Assembly: GCF_014633365.1 (NCBI RefSeq)
Contig: NC_068344.1
Coordinates: 19,483,669-19,547,668, forward strand
DNA from: Diospyros lotus
Lineage: Eukaryota > Streptophyta > Magnoliopsida > Ericales > Ebenaceae
DNA length: 64,000 nt
Direction of reading: 5' to 3'
The translations under genes were made by a program, and so were the position numbers. This document shows positions 59,149 to 64,000 of the stretch, in pieces. The notes beneath the pieces are model-generated. The model was given only the letters and a program-made list of their open reading frames with translations. It made no database searches and was not told where the DNA came from. Numbering within the stretch: the first letter of the stretch is position 1; each line of letters opens with the position of its first letter.

Positions 59149-60853
59149 AAAAGAATTCACGTATGGTGATGCAGGTAAAATTAAAAATTTTATGTGCATT
59201 AGACATACACAACGGAAGCTATAAATACACACCATACACAGTTTGGATATTTAAGTAACACGTAATTTCATCATATGCTAAACTTGTGTTAACCATATGC
59301 TTTGTTGATATATTTTTTAATAAGCTTATCGTTCAAAATGCATAAGTGCTTTGTGAAGACTCATGATATTTCATTTGCTAAGTGTTACATGTGGCAACAT
59401 TACTCAAGTTTTAGAGTAATGTATTCTATATATGTTGTTTAATGTTTAAGTGTTAAAAATCATTTCAACATCATATCTTTTATGTAAAAGATTAAGGGTA
59501 CTTGAGTTTTGATTCATAGGATTTATATTGTCTTATTATTCATGATAAGGTTATGTCTTAGTATATTGTCTTATTATATATGTGATTAATCTTGCTCTTG
59601 CTTATATGTTTAATATGTTGTTATGTCGCTTGCTTTAGGATTTCAAAGGATATTTTAGGTATCCCAATACATTAGTGTCATGGATAAATGTTATATATAT
59701 ATATATATATATTCTCATGACACTTAGAGTAAGCTTAAGGTTGAGGAATATCTTGAGCTCTCAAATTATGCAAAGCATTACTCAAGTCTAAGAGTAATGT
59801 GCCTTAGTTGATATTTTAATATCAATCATCTTTGCTCTTGAGTATATGCTTAGGCAGTGATTCTAAATTCTAATTCATAGAGTTATCACTGCCTATGTGA
59901 TATTTGATATGAGCCAGCTGAATTTTGGTTGCTTTGTTTTATGTAGCTATTAGCAACATTTTATTAAGTTGTCTTCTCCAGCTGATAATCGAGTGATAGT
60001 TAATCACTTGAATTGAGTGATTATATTTTAAAGTATCTAGATATAGTTTAAATGTTGCATGTTTTCGAAGTAATGCTTTCTAGTGTTGCTAGTATTTAGA
60101 TTCAATGCATTTGAATAATAGAATTCTAAAGTTTATATCTTTCGAAAAGAATTCAATTTATGCATTAGCAGTATATGTGGCTGAGGGCTTATAGAATAAG
60201 AAATCATGTATGTTTTGTTAAGTGTATATGTGTTCTTGTGAATGATTGATAAATCATGATGCTAGAGTTAGAGCATCTTGATATGTTGCATTTTATGTGT
60301 GCTCTTGTCTTGATATATAGATGAGTTATCATAATCATCATACTAGAATATCTTTGTGTTACTGATGTGCCTTATTGTTGAGTAGCATATATTGTGCTCA
60401 ACATATTTGAAATGTTTTATGTGCTTTAATTCAATCAAGTGAATATAAGTTACTTGGCCCGTGAATTTTTCATGAGAATATATTTTATAAAGTCATTACG
60501 AAAAATCATGTTTCTATGTGTTTTGCATCCTTATATTTTATGCTAAAATAATTCTTATTTGAATTTAGAAATAGGATGTTTTTTGTTGAGTAATATATAG
60601 TGTTCTCACCTTATCATCTTTTAAGAATCTAGTGAAATTTCATGAGATGAGAGTATTTCATTATCTTGGCTCCTCTAAAGGTTTTTATGTAATCAAGTGA
60701 ATATGATTGGAAATTTAGTTTTATTCTTTCACAAACAACACTTTGTTTGTTTGAGCTTAAGGTTATATGTTTTTGAGAAAATTGAGTTTTGCATTTAAGC
60801 TCAATGTTTATGATATTTAGATGTTGATAAGAAACTTGTGCTTCATATACTAA
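59149..60853 (+). mobile_element. Copia-type LTR relic, left part (Helitron target)
   Basis: It shares phrases with the LTR at 39867-42330, for example TGTGGCAACATTACTCAAG (near 59390) and ATCAAGTGAATATGATTGGAAA (near 60693). It has no coding. The Helitron interrupts it at 60854; the sequence after 63930 is its continuation. Confidence 0.5.
59692..59712. repeat. (TA)n microsatellite
   Basis: A TA run of about 21 bases inside the LTR relic. Confidence 0.85.
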
Positions 60854-61132
60854 CTAGGGTATACCCGTGCCTAAAGGCACGGTATAAATAATATTAAGAT
60901 TAAAATGAAGTTATAATTTATATGTATTATGTTGTAATAATTTTGTTTGTATTAAACGCTTTACAAAACTCAAATAAGAAACAAACATATAAGACTTATA
61001 ATGTTCACTAATATTGCAAATCAAAATATAAGTGTAAGTAAAAAAAAATTGTAAACACTGAACAAAAAATAAAAATTAAAGTTATTGTATACTTGTTAAC
61101 GTTTTATAATAAAAAGAAAAAAAATTACTAAA

Positions 61133-61258
61133 TCTATATAATAAAACATGATGGTTTTTGAAAATGTCTCAAAATAGAGACATTTAGATGGCTATGATCA
61201 TTTCTAATGCATTTGATGGCTAGGATTAAAAGTTTTCCTACCCACAACAGTCATCTCA
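61133..61258 (+). repeat. Inverted second copy of the Helitron 5' end
   Basis: TCTATATAATAAAACATGATG on the plus strand, preceded by A, continues for about 125 bp in close match to the inverted sequence at 63806-63930. Shared words are GAGACATTTAGATGGCT, ATGCATTTGAT and GGATTAAAAGTTTTCC. It makes the inner 2.8 kb look like a TIR element. Confidence 0.8.
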
Positions 61259-62039
61259 GAAAGCTTTGATGTCATTATTAAAGCATATCAGTAAGTGCTC
61301 TTCAATCTGAATAAATTAAATATCAAACAATACATACCAGCTGTTGTCGGTCGCCATTTCTACGGCCATCAACCGGGGGAGGGGTGAACCCTGGTTTGGG
61401 GTTTAAGAACCTTGGGTTCCCGATAGTGAGTGGTCGGGAACCCTTGTGTTCTCGAACCTTGGGTTCCCTGACCATGTGTGATCGAGAATTTTTTGATTTT
61501 TATATTATTTTAATCTTAAAAAATTATTGTACCTAAAATAAAAAAATAAAATTAATAAAATAAAAATAATAAATAAATTCTTTTTGAATATTTGCATCTT
61601 TAAGTAACTCAATAGGATATATTAACCAATTTTACATGTCTTTAAGTATCAAATATTCAACACCTAAATGCTATTTATTTACACTAAAAACAACATTTAA
61701 TCATCAATGATTTAAAAAAGAGATTTTTATTTCTTTTGAAATTGAATCATTCATGTCAAATTCTAAATGTTAAATTCTTATACATTAAACTTACATTGTT
61801 GATTTTTTTTATTTAAAACTTACATGATATTTTAAAAAATTTCAAAAACTTATAGTGTTAGATATTTAGAATATTTAAAAAATAAGTATTAAATGCCTTA
61901 AAAATTATTTTTTTTTAAAAAAAATAAAAATTGAAAAAAATCCCCGACCGTCGCTGGTCGGAGGCTTTAAAGGCCCCCGATAGCGGCCAGTCGGGGGCCT
62001 GGGTCTGGGGTTCGTTGAATCCTCGTCGGGGGTTCCTCA

Positions 62040-62360
62040 AACCCCCATATCGCCGCTGATCAGGGGCAATGGGTCAGCCACTACCAGTGGCCAACCAATG
62101 CGAGCACTGCCGTCACCCCTCCCACCGACGTGAGCAACGTTTGCCGTCTGTCGCCCCTTGCTGCGAATACTGTCCTCCATGTCCCTCCCTTTGCTGCTCG
62201 TATTGCCTCATTCGGTCGCCCTCTCCACCGGCCACAGACGGCCATCACCCCCCCTCCCACCTTCTCTCGGACCGCCATTGCCTTTCTTGCCAGTCGCTCG
62301 CAGAGCCTCGCCCCCACCTATTGTCCTCCCTCCCACCCCCTCTTCGCCGTCTCATTCCAT
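62040..62360. other. GC-rich patch within the Helitron, possible captured sequence
   Basis: It is markedly GC-richer than the flanks, with open frames on both strands (62069-62362 plus; 62317-62081 minus). The products are low-complexity Pro/Ser/His or Arg/Gly-rich and I do not recognise them. Host gene capture is possible but unsupported. Confidence 0.35.
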
Positions 62361-63259
62361 AAAATATATATCTCTAATATTAATATTTAAGAATATATAT
62401 TTTTTACTTTAGTCTAAAAAATATTTATGTGAGAATTGTTGTGCATCTTCTAATCATTCTCTTTCTTGTAAAGTTTACACAATTTCTCAATAAATACATT
62501 CATTATTATTGTTGTGTTACAAAAATGGAATGGCAAATTCATTTTTCATTTATCTAATTTGAAACAAAAACTGTACACAAAAGTTTTAAAATGAACAATA
62601 AAATCAAATGAGGGATGCTTAATTTATTTGTGATAACTAATTCCACAAATTTAATTAGAGGCATTTCTTGGAAGCCACCATTCCAGGCCACTCACACTTG
62701 ACACTTGACAGGTCGCCCACCTACTTCCACCGCACTTTCTAAAAATTGCCACCGCTCAACCTATGACAGTGCATTTGCTACTGCATTTGAGAAATAGAGA
62801 CAGAAGCGAATAACAATTGCATTATAATTTATTTGAGTTTTATTTGTAATTTAAAAGTGTGATAGAGATAAGCTGTACATACAAATCATATCATATCATT
62901 GCGATAATTCTAATTATCTCACATTTGCTTATTAGTTTAGATTTTAAACCCTCAAAAAGTAGGGGTCCATCTATGTATCTATTATTATATAGATACACAG
63001 CTGTGGTGGGTTCCAAGCGTTGATGGCAGCCATTGGCTTTAGCAGTAAATCTCCAAAAAAGTAAAATGTGTATCTTATTGCTTAACAGTGGCTTGCATGA
63101 CCCGAACTCGAAGCAAAGAGATATTGAGGGATTGAACAGTTGAAAGTGATACAGATGTAGAATGTAAAGAATAGCCCAACCCCAATGATATCGGTTGAAG
63201 TGAAACTAAATAAATACAATCACATGAAACCCTTGAGCCCATAGATTATCATACAACAC

Positions 63260-63690
63260 TTGAAGGCATTAATTAATCATCCCCAATTTTCAATCCCAAC
63301 TCTCTACGTTGCTTTAAATCGCATCGAAGCTCGAAACCTTCAATCCACTGCACTTTGGCTTGCATTGGCCGAGCTCAACGCACCCTCAATCTCCTTCGCC
63401 TCTTCACTGGTCTCCAATTTCGAATCCTCTTCTTCCGCTTTCCCCTTGCTCATCGCCGAAACCTGACGGCACCGCTCCAATTCAAGCATGGTGGCGAAAT
63501 TGAATGACCCAAACCTGGGCGTGGATTCTGGCGTGCTGACGAAGTTGCTATCGAAGGTGAAGGAGAAGCTAGAATTGAGCGAGGATAGCCTGATTGCTTC
63601 CAATTGGTCGAGGGAGGCGGCAGACACAATGGTGGTAGCGACGGACACAATGGTGGCGGCGGCGGCTAGAGGCAACGGACAGTTTTGACT
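63260..63690 (-). other. Possible captured gene fragment in the Helitron
   Basis: A minus-strand open frame (63675-63340, 111 codons) has a non-repetitive centre with FATMLELERCRQVSAMSKGK, then an acidic Glu/Lys stretch, in a GC-richer block. Helitrons often carry host exons in either orientation. I do not recognise a parent gene, and the opposite strand is also partly open. Confidence 0.35.
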
Positions 63691-63709
63691 GGAGTCTAAG
63701 AAGGGTTAG

Positions 63710-63805
63710 AGAGGGGGATAGGTGGGTGGGTGGGAGGGAGAGAGAGAGAAAGAGAGATGGGGCTAAAGATGGGATGGGTGGGTGGGAGGGAGAGAGAGAG
63801 AGACT
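63710..63805. repeat. GGTGGGTGGGAGGGAGAGAGA-type purine-rich simple repeat
   Basis: Two similar blocks of GGGTGGGTGGG followed by AGGGAGAGAGAGAGA (near 63720 and 63775), separated by about 55 bp. The tandem GGG runs are potential G-quadruplexes just inside the Helitron 5' end. Confidence 0.75.
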
Positions 63806-63930
63806 GAGATGGCTGCTGTGGGTGGGAAAACTTTTAATCCTAGCTATCAAATGCATCAGAAATGATCCCAGCCATCTAAATGTCTCTCTTTAGATACATT
63901 TTCAAAAACCATCCTGTTTTATTATATAGA

Positions 63931-64000
63931 TGATTTATGTTTCTCATTTAGTTGTAGTTATTAAGGAGAAAATTGTTTTGATGTTATTCAAAACAATATA
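63931..64000 (+). mobile_element. Continuation of the LTR relic after the Helitron
   Basis: AT-rich sequence of the same kind as before 60854. It is assigned by position only and runs off the window. Confidence 0.35.

Larger units (their letters stand above)
60854..63930 (-). mobile_element. Non-autonomous Helitron, 3.08 kb, minus strand
   Basis: Minus-strand 5' end TCTATATAATAAAACAGG (at 63930) is preceded by A. The 3' end is CTAG (60857-60854) followed by T. This is the TC..CTAG structure in an A/T target expected of Helitrons. Seven bases inside the CTAG end is a perfect hairpin, CCGTGCC-TTTA-GGCACGG (60865-60882), the usual rolling-circle terminator. No Rep/helicase gene is seen. It carries GC-rich non-repetitive patches (62040-62350 and 63260-63690) that may be captured gene pieces. 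An inverted copy of its own 5' end lies at 61133-61258. Confidence 0.75.

Overview
This window is a repeat-dominated, AT-rich piece of a flowering-plant nuclear genome, probably a dicot. The evidence is spliced genes with GT..AG introns and plant-type protein families, LTR retrotransposons primed by initiator tRNA-Met (TGGTATCAGAGC-type sites), and Mutator, CACTA, hAT, Tourist-like, TRIM and Helitron elements nested in each other. I cannot name the species from sequence alone. I found only two convincing host genes. Most other open frames are retroelement relics or chance.

Layout. 1-8830: a decayed autonomous-type Mutator-like element (MULE) with a broken transposase gene and an antisense GRF zinc-finger ORF. 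It is split by two long Ty3-type LTRs (..1315, and 6003-8426 with a perfect 5-bp target duplication). 8831-20531: an LTR-like sequence holding a CACTA element (10867-15812), which itself holds an intact-structure TRIM (14390-15034). A tandem of minus-strand TRIM LTRs follows, invaded by a 2.9-kb solo LTR and by a 0.78-kb hAT element. 20642-23820: a giant inverted repeat (foldback MULE) with a perfect 9-bp target duplication. 24085-25600: a solo LTR. 25.6-28.6 kb: intergenic DNA with possible MITE pieces.

28813-32478 (+): an intact five-exon OTU-domain cysteine protease (deubiquitinase) gene, 305 aa, with a hAT MITE in intron 4. 33.8-39.9 kb: a deleted minus-strand Copia element with gag relics, a nested solo LTR (perfect 5-bp duplication) and a foreign insert in one LTR. 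39.9-44.1 kb: long Copia-type LTRs with clusters of TCGA-core motifs. 44.1-47.8 kb: tandem repeats, MITEs, microsatellites and homopolymers.

48041-57924 (-): an intact five-exon gene for a 382-aa DEAD-box-helicase-like protein whose ATPase motifs look degenerate. Its 6.6-kb first intron holds a dead chromodomain Ty3 retrotransposon (52005-57049) with a perfect 5-bp duplication. 58.2-64 kb: further Copia-type LTR relics interrupted by a 3.1-kb minus-strand Helitron (60854-63930) that carries an inverted second copy of its own 5' end.

The two genes do not form a pathway. Their shared feature is tolerance of transposon insertions in introns. Exon joins were derived by hand from reading frame and splice consensus. 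LTR family and clade names are inferences from ends, primer sites and motifs.
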